10,941 bases of DNA from Acidobacteriota bacterium (GTDB lineage: Bacteria > Acidobacteriota > Terriglobia > UBA7540), in assembly GCA_021784615.1 (NCBI GenBank), contig JAJYHU010000311.1, positions 1-10,941 of the forward strand, in the 5' to 3' direction. Below, in pieces: positions 1-6,241 of this stretch; positions within the stretch are counted from its first letter, which is position 1; each line of letters begins with the position of its first letter. A program made the translations under genes and the position numbers. The notes beneath the pieces are model-generated. The model saw only the letters and a list, made by a program, of their open reading frames with translations, ran no database searches and was not told where the DNA came from.

Positions 1-1001
1 CCGCGCTCCACGCAGAGGATCAGCCATTGAAATTCCGGCCTCGCAACCAAATCGTGCGGCAATAACAGCTTTTTGCCGCTCTGCGACTTAAGAGTAAACT
101 CCAGCAGAGCGGCAATGTGCCGATGCGTCATTCCCTGCAGGCTGCCCACCGCGGCCTGCATAACTTGCCGCAAGACGCGCCGAGCAAGGGCCGGGGACAA
201 ACCTTTGAGAGCGCGCCGGGGGATTCTTTCTGTTCCCTCTTCTCGCACTCGCCAAGCCCCGGCATGCTCCCTTGCCTCAAGGGCGAGGTGGAACTCATCT
301 TCGCGGGCCCGTGCGGCCAGGTCACTGAGCAGCCTTTTAACCTCAGGGTTATATTCCCTTTCGAGAAGCGGCAGAAGCTCGATGCGAATCTTGTTGCGCC
401 GGAAGCGGGTGTCTAGGTTGGTGGAATCCACGCGAAACTGCAGCTTCTGTTCCTTGACCGTCGTTTCGATCTCATTCCGAGTCAGACTCAAGAAAGGGCG
501 GAAAATCTTGCCTTCGAGACTGGGATGGATTCCTCCCAAACCTTTTGTTCCCGTGCCTCGAAGAATATGGATAAGAACCGTTTCGGCCTGGTCATCCAGG
601 GTGTGAGCTGTTGCAACCTTGTCGACTTGGCCTTGACGAACGAGTCCGAGGAAAAAACGGTAACGAAGGTCGCGGGCGGTTGCCTCCAAGTTTCGACGCC
701 GCTTACGGGCCTCCTCGGCCACGTGGGCTTCACCCAGCAAGAGTGGAAGACTTAAATCCCGCGCTCGGTTCCGGACAAAAGTTTCATCCTCGTCGGACTC
801 CGTCCCTCGCAGGTGATGATTGAAGTGAACAACTGACACAGTGAACCCCATGTCACGGGAGAGGTTCTCAAGAAAATCCAGCATCAGGACCGAATCCTGT
901 CCGCCCGAAACCGCTACCCCAATCCGTTCACCCGAACGGAAAAACCGCGCTCGGCGCATTTCGAGCGACCACCGGTCATAAACCTTACGGCAAACTCGCA
1001 T
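1..1001 (-). CDS. tilS: tRNA(Ile)-lysidine synthase, C-terminus missing (runs off left edge)
   Basis: This cytoplasmic enzyme joins lysine to C34 of the CAU-anticodon tRNA-Ile using ATP, which changes its decoding from AUG to AUA. The visible 333 residues hold the N-type ATP pyrophosphatase domain. The PP-loop SGGQDS is at residues 32-37, followed by a VVHFNHHLRG segment, then ATAHTLDDQAETVLIHILRG and RVDSTNLDTRFRRNKIR, all characteristic of TilS. The family is usually about 430-470 residues, so the C-terminal domain lies outside the window. The chosen ATG (999-1001) follows an AGGGGAGG purine run about 13 nt upstream, which is rather long. A TTG five codons earlier is possible but sits on top of that run. 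The nearest upstream gene on the same strand ends 245 nt away, so tilS may have its own promoter. Identity is clear; only the exact start is uncertain. Confidence 0.95.
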   Translation of the reverse strand, partial: MRVCRKVYDRWSLEMRRARFFRSGERIGVAVSGGQDSVLMLDFLENLSRDMGFTVSVVHFNHHLRGTESDEDETFVRNRARDLSLPLLLGEAHVAEEARKRRRNLEATARDLRYRFFLGLVRQGQVDKVATAHTLDDQAETVLIHILRGTGTKGLGGIHPSLEGKIFRPFLSLTRNEIETTVKEQKLQFRVDSTNLDTRFRRNKIRIELLPLLEREYNPEVKRLLSDLAARAREDEFHLALEAREHAGAWRVREEGTERIPRRALKGLSPALARRVLRQVMQAAVGSLQGMTHRHIAALLEFTLKSQSGKKLLLPHDLVARPEFQWLILCVER

Positions 1002-1246
1002 GAGGATAGGTTCCAACCTCCCCTCATTGTAACATTTTGGCGCAGCTTCAATCTTGTGTCTAAAGCTCCGTTCTCGCGTCGGGCAAAGCTATTCGCCGAC
1101 CGCTAAAATCGAACGCCGGGCACGGGGGCAAGCCCGCGCTATTGGGTCGACCACAGTTCGGAAAACCTCAGGGTAAACTCCGCGATGAGGATCAGCCCGA
1201 ATCCGGCCCAAAGGCTAAGAAATAATTGGGGTGACAATCTCAGAGG
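1002..1246. other. Gap between tilS and the outer-membrane-like gene
   Basis: This 245-nt stretch has no established gene. It contains a 35-codon open frame (1139-1246, minus) continuing past the stop of the upstream gene, and a GC-rich run near 1119-1140 able to form a short CGGGC/GCCCG stem. No U-tract follows that stem on either strand, so I do not call it a terminator. A tilS promoter should lie here, but no convincing -35/-10 pair stood out. Confidence 0.4.
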
Positions 1247-2016
1247 CTATTTACCTGTCTTGGATTTCGGACCCCATGTCCAATAAAATCCAAGATAGGC
1301 GTAATTCTCCGTTTGTCCGGCGACGCTGTGACCGTAAGCGAAAAGGAGTTGGAAGCCGGGATTGCGAAAATAATAATAGCCGCCCAAATCCACCATGGTA
1401 GTGGGACGCGGACTGGGTGTGCCCATCCCTTCAGGGCCGTGATAGAAAACCTCTCCACCGAGCGTCCACTTCTTCCCAATGTCCCGCTGGAGCAGCCATC
1501 CGCTGAAGGGATAATCTCGAGCGCCAGGAGCATGATTGATCACGATACCCCCCCGCCGTATGTGGTCCAGGGGTCAAAATCCTTCTGTATCCAAATCGGA
1601 ATGCGTGCCCATAGCTGCCCCACCCCTAGGCCACGGTTGGCATTCCCGGTGGGCATTTCAAACATTGTAAAGGTACCGACCATCGGCCGATGCTTTGTCT
1701 CCGGGATAAAACGGTATTTGATGCCGGTTTCAATGTCGCCCAATCCGAACGCTGGCGACCCGTCCGAGGGAAAGGCAGCGGCAGCCGGCACAATCAAATG
1801 GAGCTGTACGTTAGGCCCCGCGCCCCAGTTAAATTCCGTCGCAGGCCCAAACGTGTCCGTCTCAAGTCGCGTGGAATCGGCTAGAGAAAAAGTGTAGAAC
1901 TCGTAATGTTCGTATGGAACAGGATCGGGATCGTCGGTCTGAAATGGGGGTCCCGCCAAAAGCGTTCTGGAACAACCGATGAGCGTAAGCGCTAAAAGCA
2001 CAAGAAGCGCCTTCAT
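1247..2016 (-). pseudogene. Outer-membrane-like beta-barrel/transporter protein, frameshifted in a G7 tract
   Basis: Two overlapping frames on the minus strand make up one protein. The first (2016-1540) encodes a signal sequence starting MKALLVLLALTLIGC, then PFQTDDPDPVPYEHYEFY and a series of amphipathic strands rich in Gly and aromatics, ending TTYGGGVS-stop. The second (1543-1247) continues with VINHAPGARDYPFSGWLLQRD and ends in aromatic strands with YAYLGFYWTWG. One added G in the seven-G run (1548-1554) would join them as TYGGGGIVINHAPG, about 256 residues. The style resembles outer-membrane beta-barrel proteins annotated as transporter or MetA-pathway phenol-degradation-like; the substrate is unknown. 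LIGC fits a lipobox, but a normal signal peptidase I site near LLAG is equally possible. The ATG overlaps the PadR stop by 4 nt (ATGA) and has GAGG 7 nt upstream, so the pair is translationally coupled. The break may be real, phase variation, or a sequencing error. Confidence 0.7.
1548..1554 (-). repeat. Homopolymer of seven G (C7 on plus strand) at the frameshift
   Basis: The run lies in a poly-glycine codon stretch of the outer-membrane-like gene. With seven G the frame ends five bases after the run, at TGA 1542-1540. With eight G the frame continues into the downstream half of the protein. The run is therefore the site of the break. Confidence 0.85.
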
Positions 2017-2333
2017 AATTCATCCTCAAAGAGCTCGCCAAAAAGTTCCTTGACGCGGTGTTTGGCTGAGTACAACGCCTTGCGGCCCGCAGGAGTGGCC
2101 CGATAGACGCGGCGAAATCGCCCCTCGACCAGACGGCGGGAAGAGCGAAGCAGCCCCTTCTTTTCTAACTCGTTGAGGAGGGGATAAAGCGTTCCAGGAC
2201 TCAGTCGGTAGCCGTGCCGGCCCAACTCTTCAATCATCCCAAGGCCAAAAACAGGCTCCCGGCACGCATGATGAAGAACATGCAGCCGGATCAGGCCTGA
2301 ATAGAGTTCAACTCCGTGGTTCAAAGCAGACAT
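2013..2333 (-). CDS. PadR-family transcriptional regulator
   Basis: A 106-residue protein made almost entirely of a winged helix-turn-helix domain. The segment EPVFGLGMIEELGRHGYRLS followed by PGTLYPLLNELEKKGLL is the PadR recognition-helix signature. FRRVYRATPAGRKAL forms the wing and the start of the last helix. The long C-terminal helical domain of larger PadR members is absent, placing it with the short subfamily of about 100-110 residues. These proteins are usually dimeric repressors of neighbouring membrane or export genes, often their own operon. The stop overlaps the ATG of the outer-membrane-like gene (ATGA), so both are made from one transcript, and the likely target is this operon. 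No clear Shine-Dalgarno precedes the ATG at 2333, so the start is less sure than the family. The 87 nt upstream, to the cytochrome stop, show nothing else. Confidence 0.88.
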   Translation of the reverse strand: MSALNHGVELYSGLIRLHVLHHACREPVFGLGMIEELGRHGYRLSPGTLYPLLNELEKKGLLRSSRRLVEGRFRRVYRATPAGRKALYSAKHRVKELFGELFEDEL

Positions 2334-2420
2334 TAGATCAAGATACCCAGTTAACTGGCAGCAAAAGATATCGCCGTACTAAAATTGCGGGTTAGCGATG
2401 CCATCTAAATCCTTTGGATG

Positions 2421-2996
2421 CTAGGTCCTCTTATGTGGAGACCGCGTGTGCTTGCTTGCAGGCGGCGCCGCTTCCGAGGCCTTTGCAGGAGCATTTTTCA
2501 ACGCGGCACTCGCGGCGGGTGGCAGGCTTACGGCGTTCTCCAAAAGAGCACTCAGATTCCGGATTTGTCCATCATTGAGCGACGCATAAAAACCCGGCAT
2601 TCCCGTCAAACGGATACCATTTTTGATTTTCCAGTAGACTTCGCTCGCAGCGTCGTCCATCTTTTTAGCGTTTGCCCGAAAAAATTGCGGGGGACGAGGG
2701 TACATTCCCTTGGCGATCGCCGTGGGCGGCTGGCCAGGAAGCCCGTGGCAAACAGAGCAGTCTTGCTGATAAATTTGCGCCCCGGCAACCAGAGAATCTT
2801 GATTAACGTTGGTAAGTTGAATCGGAATTTCATGGCGGTCGATGGTGGCGTGTATCGCCGTCTTCACAAGGAAATGTTCGAGCGGCATCGGCGGCGCCGA
2901 AGTCGCAACTGGTGCGTTCCCTGAACGCAAATACCAATAGAAGCCCGCTGGAAGCAGGACAATCCCGATCAAAAAGCCGACGAGGAAGGTTTTCAT
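2421..2996 (-). CDS. Membrane-anchored mono-heme c-type cytochrome (paralog 1)
   Basis: A 191-residue electron-transfer protein. The N-terminus MKTFLVGFLIGIVLLPAGFY is a single membrane span with no clear cleavage site, so the heme domain is probably tethered in the periplasm. The heme c attachment motif CSVCH is at residues 80-84, and RLTGMPGF around 129-136 provides Met133 as the probable distal ligand. A conserved stretch GMYPRPPQFF lies between them. The C-terminus is a low-complexity Ala/Pro/Lys tail. The start is supported by AAGGAG (3007-3012) 10 nt upstream. It lies 89 nt downstream of a paralog of the same layout; PadR follows 87 nt later. The redox partner cannot be told from sequence, and no oxidase or dehydrogenase gene is adjacent. 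Confidence 0.9.
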   Translation of the reverse strand: MKTFLVGFLIGIVLLPAGFYWYLRSGNAPVATSAPPMPLEHFLVKTAIHATIDRHEIPIQLTNVNQDSLVAGAQIYQQDCSVCHGLPGQPPTAIAKGMYPRPPQFFRANAKKMDDAASEVYWKIKNGIRLTGMPGFYASLNDGQIRNLSALLENAVSLPPAASAALKNAPAKASEAAPPASKHTRSPHKRT

Positions 2997-3085
2997 CGCC
3001 GTGGTGCTCCTTCTTAACGAAAGCCGATATTGATTGTCGATATCGGAGACCGAGTATACCGCTTAAGGTTGAACAGAGACAACGC

Positions 3086-3682
3086 TTATTTATGGCGCAA
3101 AGCGGGACGCTGACGGGACTTGGGAACTGCTGTGGAATGCGGTGGTTTTTCAGTTTTGCCTTCCAGCGCGGCCACTGCATCGGGAGGCAAATTCCTTGCA
3201 TTTCCCAGGAACTGACTCACTTGCCAAAGCTGTTGTTCGCTGAACGATCCACCGAACCCAGGCATTCCCGTCAAGCGGACGCCGTTTTTGATTTTCCAGT
3301 AGACTTTTCGGTCGGCGGGGCGAAAAGGGCAGGTAGGATTATAAGCATCGACCGGCCTGGCGTGGAAGAATTGCGGTGGATGGGGATACATCCCTTTTGA
3401 GATCACCGTGGGCTGCTCATTCGGGAACCCGTGACAAACGCCGCAATATTGCCGGTAAGCTTGCGCACCGCTCACCAGTTCGGATTCAGTCGGCGGTCCA
3501 GCTTCCGCCTTGGGAAGTTCGCGCGCGATGGTGGCGCGCATCGCGAGCCGCGCAAAGAAACGCTCAAAGGGCAGTGGCGACGCCGACGCGGCGACGGGAG
3601 CATGCCCGGACAACAGATACAAATAGAATGCGGCTGGAACCAAAAGGATTCCTATGATCAACGCAATCAGATATTTTTTCAT
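3086..3682 (-). CDS. Membrane-anchored mono-heme c-type cytochrome (paralog 2)
   Basis: A 198-residue paralog of the preceding cytochrome with the same order of parts: membrane anchor MKKYLIALIIGILLVPAAFY, the linker SGHAPVAASA, heme motif CGVCH at 80-84, GMYPHPPQFF, and TGMPGF with Met140 as the likely distal ligand. It differs in a longer loop after PPQFF, where ARPVDAYNPTCPFRPADRK adds a free Cys at 118. The C-terminus is basic and proline-rich. The frame is open further upstream, to an ATG at 3793, but the start at 3682 is preferred because GGAGGAG lies 11 nt before it (3694-3700), the anchor begins there, and it matches the paralog. The 229 nt between this start and the upstream gene leave room for a promoter. 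Family is secure; the partner is unknown. Confidence 0.9.
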   Translation of the reverse strand: MKKYLIALIIGILLVPAAFYLYLLSGHAPVAASASPLPFERFFARLAMRATIARELPKAEAGPPTESELVSGAQAYRQYCGVCHGFPNEQPTVISKGMYPHPPQFFHARPVDAYNPTCPFRPADRKVYWKIKNGVRLTGMPGFGGSFSEQQLWQVSQFLGNARNLPPDAVAALEGKTEKPPHSTAVPKSRQRPALRHK

Positions 3683-3779
3683 AACTCCCGTGGCTCCTCC
3701 CGATGCCAACCCACAAAAAGCGTTCCATGCGTTCCAGCCCTTGATGTGTCTGGCAGCAAATGGCCGGCAATCGAAACTT

Positions 3780-3794
3780 TTTGCGAACCGCAAA
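3780..3794. repeat. Short perfect inverted repeat upstream of cytochrome paralog 2
   Basis: TTTGCG and CGCAAA are separated by three bases, about 100 nt before the cytochrome start in a 229-nt gap. It could be an operator or a small hairpin in the leader. Six-base arms are short enough to occur by chance, so support is weak. Confidence 0.25.
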
Positions 3795-3911
3795 GTCTCT
3801 GGTCCGGCAATCTCGCGTGTTTTCTGCTATGGATGGTGAACAATGCCTGATGCAGAAAGGCGCTCAATCAGAAAACAAGGATGCCACGAGAGCAGCATAC
3901 AATTGGCATTG

Positions 3912-4328
3912 CTAACGTGCATCCATGATGACAGAGTACTCGGAGTGGCATCGAACCCGAGGCCAGTAGTCAACCGCCTTGGTCCGGCCATTGTGCTTGA
4001 CAACGAACCGGAGTGGCGGATTGTGAACTTCGGACGGCAGCCCTTCAAAACGCGCCTTCCCTTCACTATCGGTGCCGATCTGAAGTTCCATTTTTTTTAC
4101 GCCGAGAAAACCGTAAGCGATCCTGACCGAAATCTGGGCATTGTAAAGAGGATGGTTGAGCTTCTGGCTAACGGTAAAGTCTACGCTGCAAGCTCCTAAA
4201 CTCGCGTTGACCGTCGGCACGGAGGTGGCCTGCGAACGGGCGGAGGCCCACCCGCCAAACCCCAGGCCCAACGCCACGGTCACGAGCGCCTGCCAAAGAA
4301 TTCTGCTGCTGCGGATTGAACGGATCAT
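3912..4328 (-). CDS. Small secreted protein with Ig-like/carboxypeptidase-regulatory-like fold, function unknown
   Basis: About 138 residues. The N-terminus has a basic start (MIRSIRSSR), a hydrophobic segment (ILWQALVTVALGLGFGGWA) and a probable signal peptidase site near ASA. The mature part reads as a small beta-sandwich: LNHPLYNAQISVRIAYG, then LQIGTDSEGKARFEGLPSEV, then FVVKHNGRTKAVDYW. The GTDxEGxARFEGLP pattern is typical of transthyretin/carboxypeptidase-regulatory-like repeats. Two cysteines, in LGACSVDF and VRCHSEY, could form a disulfide. No enzyme motif is visible. ATG 4326-4328 is used; a TTG at 4340 would add four residues, and neither has a strong ribosome site. It is the first of the minus-strand genes and is divergent from the esterase. 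The link to the cytochromes is positional only. Confidence 0.7.
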   Translation of the reverse strand: MIRSIRSSRILWQALVTVALGLGFGGWASARSQATSVPTVNASLGACSVDFTVSQKLNHPLYNAQISVRIAYGFLGVKKMELQIGTDSEGKARFEGLPSEVHNPPLRFVVKHNGRTKAVDYWPRVRCHSEYSVIMDAR

Positions 4329-4398
4329 CTTCACCACCAAGTTTGTCTGAAATCATTTTCAAAGGATATCCTACCTCTACCTCAGATTCCAACTACAC

Positions 4399-4416
4399 CG
4401 CCCGAGTTGCCGGGCG
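4399..4416. repeat. GC-rich hairpin (CGCCCG / CGGGCG) in the divergent leader region
   Basis: A perfect 6-bp stem with the six-base loop AGTTGC. No T-run of terminator quality follows on either strand. It lies about 70 nt before the start of the minus-strand secreted protein, so it would fold in that gene's leader RNA. Confidence 0.35.
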
Positions 4417-4610
4417 ATCCTTTGTTGTCACTCCTTATAGCCCTTTGGCCGGCACCTACCCGTAGGCTAAATGGCGGGAAGCCAAGCTCGGCAACTAAAT
4501 GCGCTCTGGAAAGTGATGAACCCCGCCGGCGCAGAAACGATGCAGACTCCGAATTTTGAAGCCACGCCGCCTAATTTTCGATAAAATTCTCCGGGTATTA
4601 AATCCCAGTT

Positions 4611-4615
4611 GGAGG
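4611..4615 (+). promoter_or_regulatory. Ribosome binding site GGAGG deciding the esterase start
   Basis: GGAGG lies 7 nt before ATG 4623. The in-frame TTG at 4617 would be only 1 nt from it, so the ATG is the start. Confidence 0.75.
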
Positions 4616-4622
4616 ATTGATC

Positions 4623-5498
4623 ATGAAATTCTTTGCCGCTTCATTTTGCTTGGCAATGATTCTGCTTGTCGCCAGGCCAGCGCGAGCCCAAAAGGTCGAA
4701 TTGCTGTGGCCCAGCGGCGCACCGGGGGCAATCGGCAACACAGAAGCGGACCAACCCAGTCTGACCGTCTATTTGCCGGAAGCATCGAGGGCAGTAGGCA
4801 CAGGAGTCGTCGTCTGTCCGGGGGGTGGTTACGGATTCCTGGCCACAGACAAAGAAGGCACCCAGCCGGCGAAGTGGCTCAACTCTCTCGGAATCGCCGC
4901 CTTCGTGCTCAAGTACCGGATCGCTCCACGCTACCATTATCCGGCTGAAATTGAAGATGGCGAGCGGGCCGTCCGCTTTGTGCGTTTTCACGCTCAGGAC
5001 TACGGCATCTCGCCGGAACGCATCGGAATCTGGGGGTTCTCTGCCGGCGGGCATCTGGCATCCTCGGTAGGCACGCATTTCGACCTCGGCAAGCAGGGCG
5101 CGGCTGACCCAGTCGACCGCGCGAGCGACCGGCCGGACTTTATGATTCTTTCCTATGCGGTGATTTCCTTCACGACCCCCTACACCCACTTGGGATCAAT
5201 GCATAATCTTCTGGGCTCCCATCCGGACCCGAAACTTGTTCGCGCCTTTTCAAATGAGCTTCAGGTAACGTCCCGGACGCCACCGACATTTCTCTATTCA
5301 ACCGACTCCGATAAGACCGTTCCGGCCGAAAACAGCATCCTGTTTTTTCTGGCGCTCAGAAAGCATCACGTGCCCGCGGAGATGCACATCTTTCGCCTTG
5401 GGCCCCATGGCACGGGTCTCGCACAGGATTACTCTTCGCTTTCAATCTGGCCCACATTGCTTGCTAACTGGCTTCGCGTGGAGGGAATGCTGAGATAG
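4623..5498 (+). CDS. Secreted alpha/beta-hydrolase, BD-FAE/acetyl-esterase type
   Basis: A 291-residue exported serine esterase. The signal peptide MKFFAASFCLAMILLVARPARAQ probably ends at ARA-Q (about residue 22). The mature protein starts with VELLWPSGAPGA, typical of secreted carbohydrate-esterase-like hydrolases. The oxyanion-hole segment VVVCPGGGYGFLA is at 62-74. The nucleophile elbow GFSAG gives Ser140, Asp230 (DKTVPAENS) is the likely acid and His262 (GPHGTGLA) the base, so the triad is complete. ISPERIGIWGFSAGGHLAS and VPAEMHIFRLGPHG match acetylxylan-esterase/BD-FAE relatives. These usually remove acetyl or other small acyl groups from polysaccharide side chains; the true substrate is not shown here. 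Downstream lie GH31 and GH29 enzymes on the same strand, but the 1.1-kb gap argues against one simple operon. A lipase or other small-ester hydrolase cannot be excluded. Confidence 0.88.
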   Translation: MKFFAASFCLAMILLVARPARAQKVELLWPSGAPGAIGNTEADQPSLTVYLPEASRAVGTGVVVCPGGGYGFLATDKEGTQPAKWLNSLGIAAFVLKYRIAPRYHYPAEIEDGERAVRFVRFHAQDYGISPERIGIWGFSAGGHLASSVGTHFDLGKQGAADPVDRASDRPDFMILSYAVISFTTPYTHLGSMHNLLGSHPDPKLVRAFSNELQVTSRTPPTFLYSTDSDKTVPAENSILFFLALRKHHVPAEMHIFRLGPHGTGLAQDYSSLSIWPTLLANWLRVEGMLR

Positions 5499-5617
5499 GG
5501 CCGCAGCACGGAAAGAGCAGTGGCACCCCCAAAAACAGAATGTCTTTCGATTTCCCGGTGTAGAGTTCCTATTGCTCGTGGCCGGCCCAACGTTCGGATT
5601 CCCCGTTGGTGGAGAGC

Positions 5618-5646
5618 TTGTTACAATAGGTGGAAGAACATATAAG
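5618..5646 (+). promoter_or_regulatory. Sigma70-like promoter candidate
   Basis: TTGTTA (5618-5623) and TATAAG (5641-5646) are separated by exactly 17 bp and match the -35/-10 consensus at 4 of 6 and 5 of 6 positions. Transcription would start near 5653, just before a 24-codon open frame. No larger intact gene follows for about 1 kb. Confidence 0.35.
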
Positions 5647-5670
5647 GACAGGGAGAGAAGGTTAATAAGC

Positions 5671-5745
5671 ATGGGAAGGGTAAACTGGAAGAGTCTGCAT
5701 TTTAATGAACGGCGTGTTCGTCTCACACAAAGGGATTCCGGCTAG
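5671..5745 (+). CDS. Possible 24-residue micro-ORF, function unknown
   Basis: The frame encodes a basic peptide, starting MGRVNWKSLHF and ending RVRLTQRDSG before TAG. AGAAGG lies 9 nt before the ATG and a promoter-like pair lies just upstream. It has no hydrophobic segment and no family that I recognise. It might be the leftover start of a lost gene, a leader peptide, or chance. Low confidence. Confidence 0.2.
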   Translation: MGRVNWKSLHFNERRVRLTQRDSG

Positions 5746-5896
5746 CCAGTTTTCCGCCTGTTTCCCACTCTCCTGATTTCCATAACAGAGGAAGGCAATG
5801 CCGATCATTGAACACCCGTAAAAAAATCCATTTCTGTTGGAGAAATGTTTGTCTCAGCCTATTTGGTTCGCCACGGATAAGCCCCTGGCGACGGGG

Positions 5897-6060
5897 ATAA
5901 AAGTCCTAAGATCTATATCGATATTCGTCCTGGTCATGATCCTGCTCGTTTTCACCTTGATTGGCGTGCTGGGCCTCGTGCTGCACTTCAAGGAAAGGCA
6001 GCAAGTAGTATTACCGAAGCTGACCGGCCCCTATGCGGTAGGCCGGTCGCTGTTTAGCTG
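5897..6060 (+). pseudogene. 5' fragment of a PAF-acetylhydrolase/dienelactone-hydrolase-like gene
   Basis: The frame encodes a membrane anchor, KVLRSISIFVLVMILLVFTL and on to LGLVLHF, then VVLPKLTGPYAVGRSLFS. The LPxxTGPYAVGR stretch resembles the N-terminus of bacterial alpha/beta-hydrolases annotated as platelet-activating-factor acetylhydrolase-like, where catalytic motifs come much later. Those are absent here. The same frame stays open to 6292, but from about 6061 the residues stop looking like a hydrolase and the opposite strand looks like a transposase. The expected start, before KVLRSI, is ATA (5897-5899); the nearest formal in-frame start is a TTG at 5837 with no good ribosome site. 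A dead 5' fragment is the best reading. Confidence 0.5.
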
Positions 6061-6090
6061 TGCGCAGCGCATTTACGGGCTCGCGTGCGG

Positions 6091-6241
6091 CTATGCTGAT
6101 GCGAACGATGCTGCTCGCCTGGCCGAAGGCCCTTCCACAAGCTGCTGGGATGCGACGCGGACCTGGCTTCGCAACCGACGCCGCCATCTCCAGCCGCTCG
6201 ATCTCGGCCCGTTTGAACTCCTTCGTGAATTGCCGTCGAGG
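6091..6241 (-). pseudogene. Decayed transposase OrfA fragment (IS3/IS66-type helix-turn-helix)
   Basis: Reading the minus strand from 6241, the frame gives PRRQFTKEFKRAEIERLEMA then ASVA, which is the usual opening of an IS3-type OrfA (RRQFTxEFKxxAxxxLExGxSVAxVA). After SVA the match is lost in that frame. In the next frame it appears to resume as QVRVASQQLVEG before TAG 6093-6091, similar to the recognition helix VAxSQLFxW of such proteins. There is no start codon, no OrfB and no catalytic DDE part, so it is a remnant. It lies just after the hydrolase fragment breaks off. Confidence 0.45.

Larger units (their letters stand above)
4329..4622. promoter_or_regulatory. Divergent intergenic region between secreted protein (minus) and esterase (plus)
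   Basis: This 294-nt region must hold the promoters for both directions. On the plus strand TAAAAT (4582-4587) could be a -10 for the esterase, but no matching -35 stands at the right distance. A 6-bp perfect hairpin lies at 4399-4416 and would be in the leader of the minus-strand transcript. An ACGATGCA octamer at 4537-4544 matches part of the operator-like site found before GH29. I recognise no riboswitch family here. Confidence 0.4.

Noticed and set aside
73..755. Plus-strand frames opposite tilS
   Set aside because: The minus strand encodes unmistakable TilS motifs throughout, so these are shadows.
1313..1897. 194-codon plus-strand frame opposite the outer-membrane-like gene
   Set aside because: The minus strand carries a signal sequence and conserved strand pattern with a coupled start. 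The plus-strand product shows no such features.
3683..3793. N-terminal extension of cytochrome paralog 2 to an ATG at 3793
   Set aside because: The added residues are not hydrophobic or signal-like. A ribosome site and the membrane anchor fix the start at 3682, matching the paralog.
5442..5726. 94-codon minus-strand frame across the esterase 3' end and the following gap
   Set aside because: It is antisense to esterase codons, has no ribosome site, and the product resembles no protein family.
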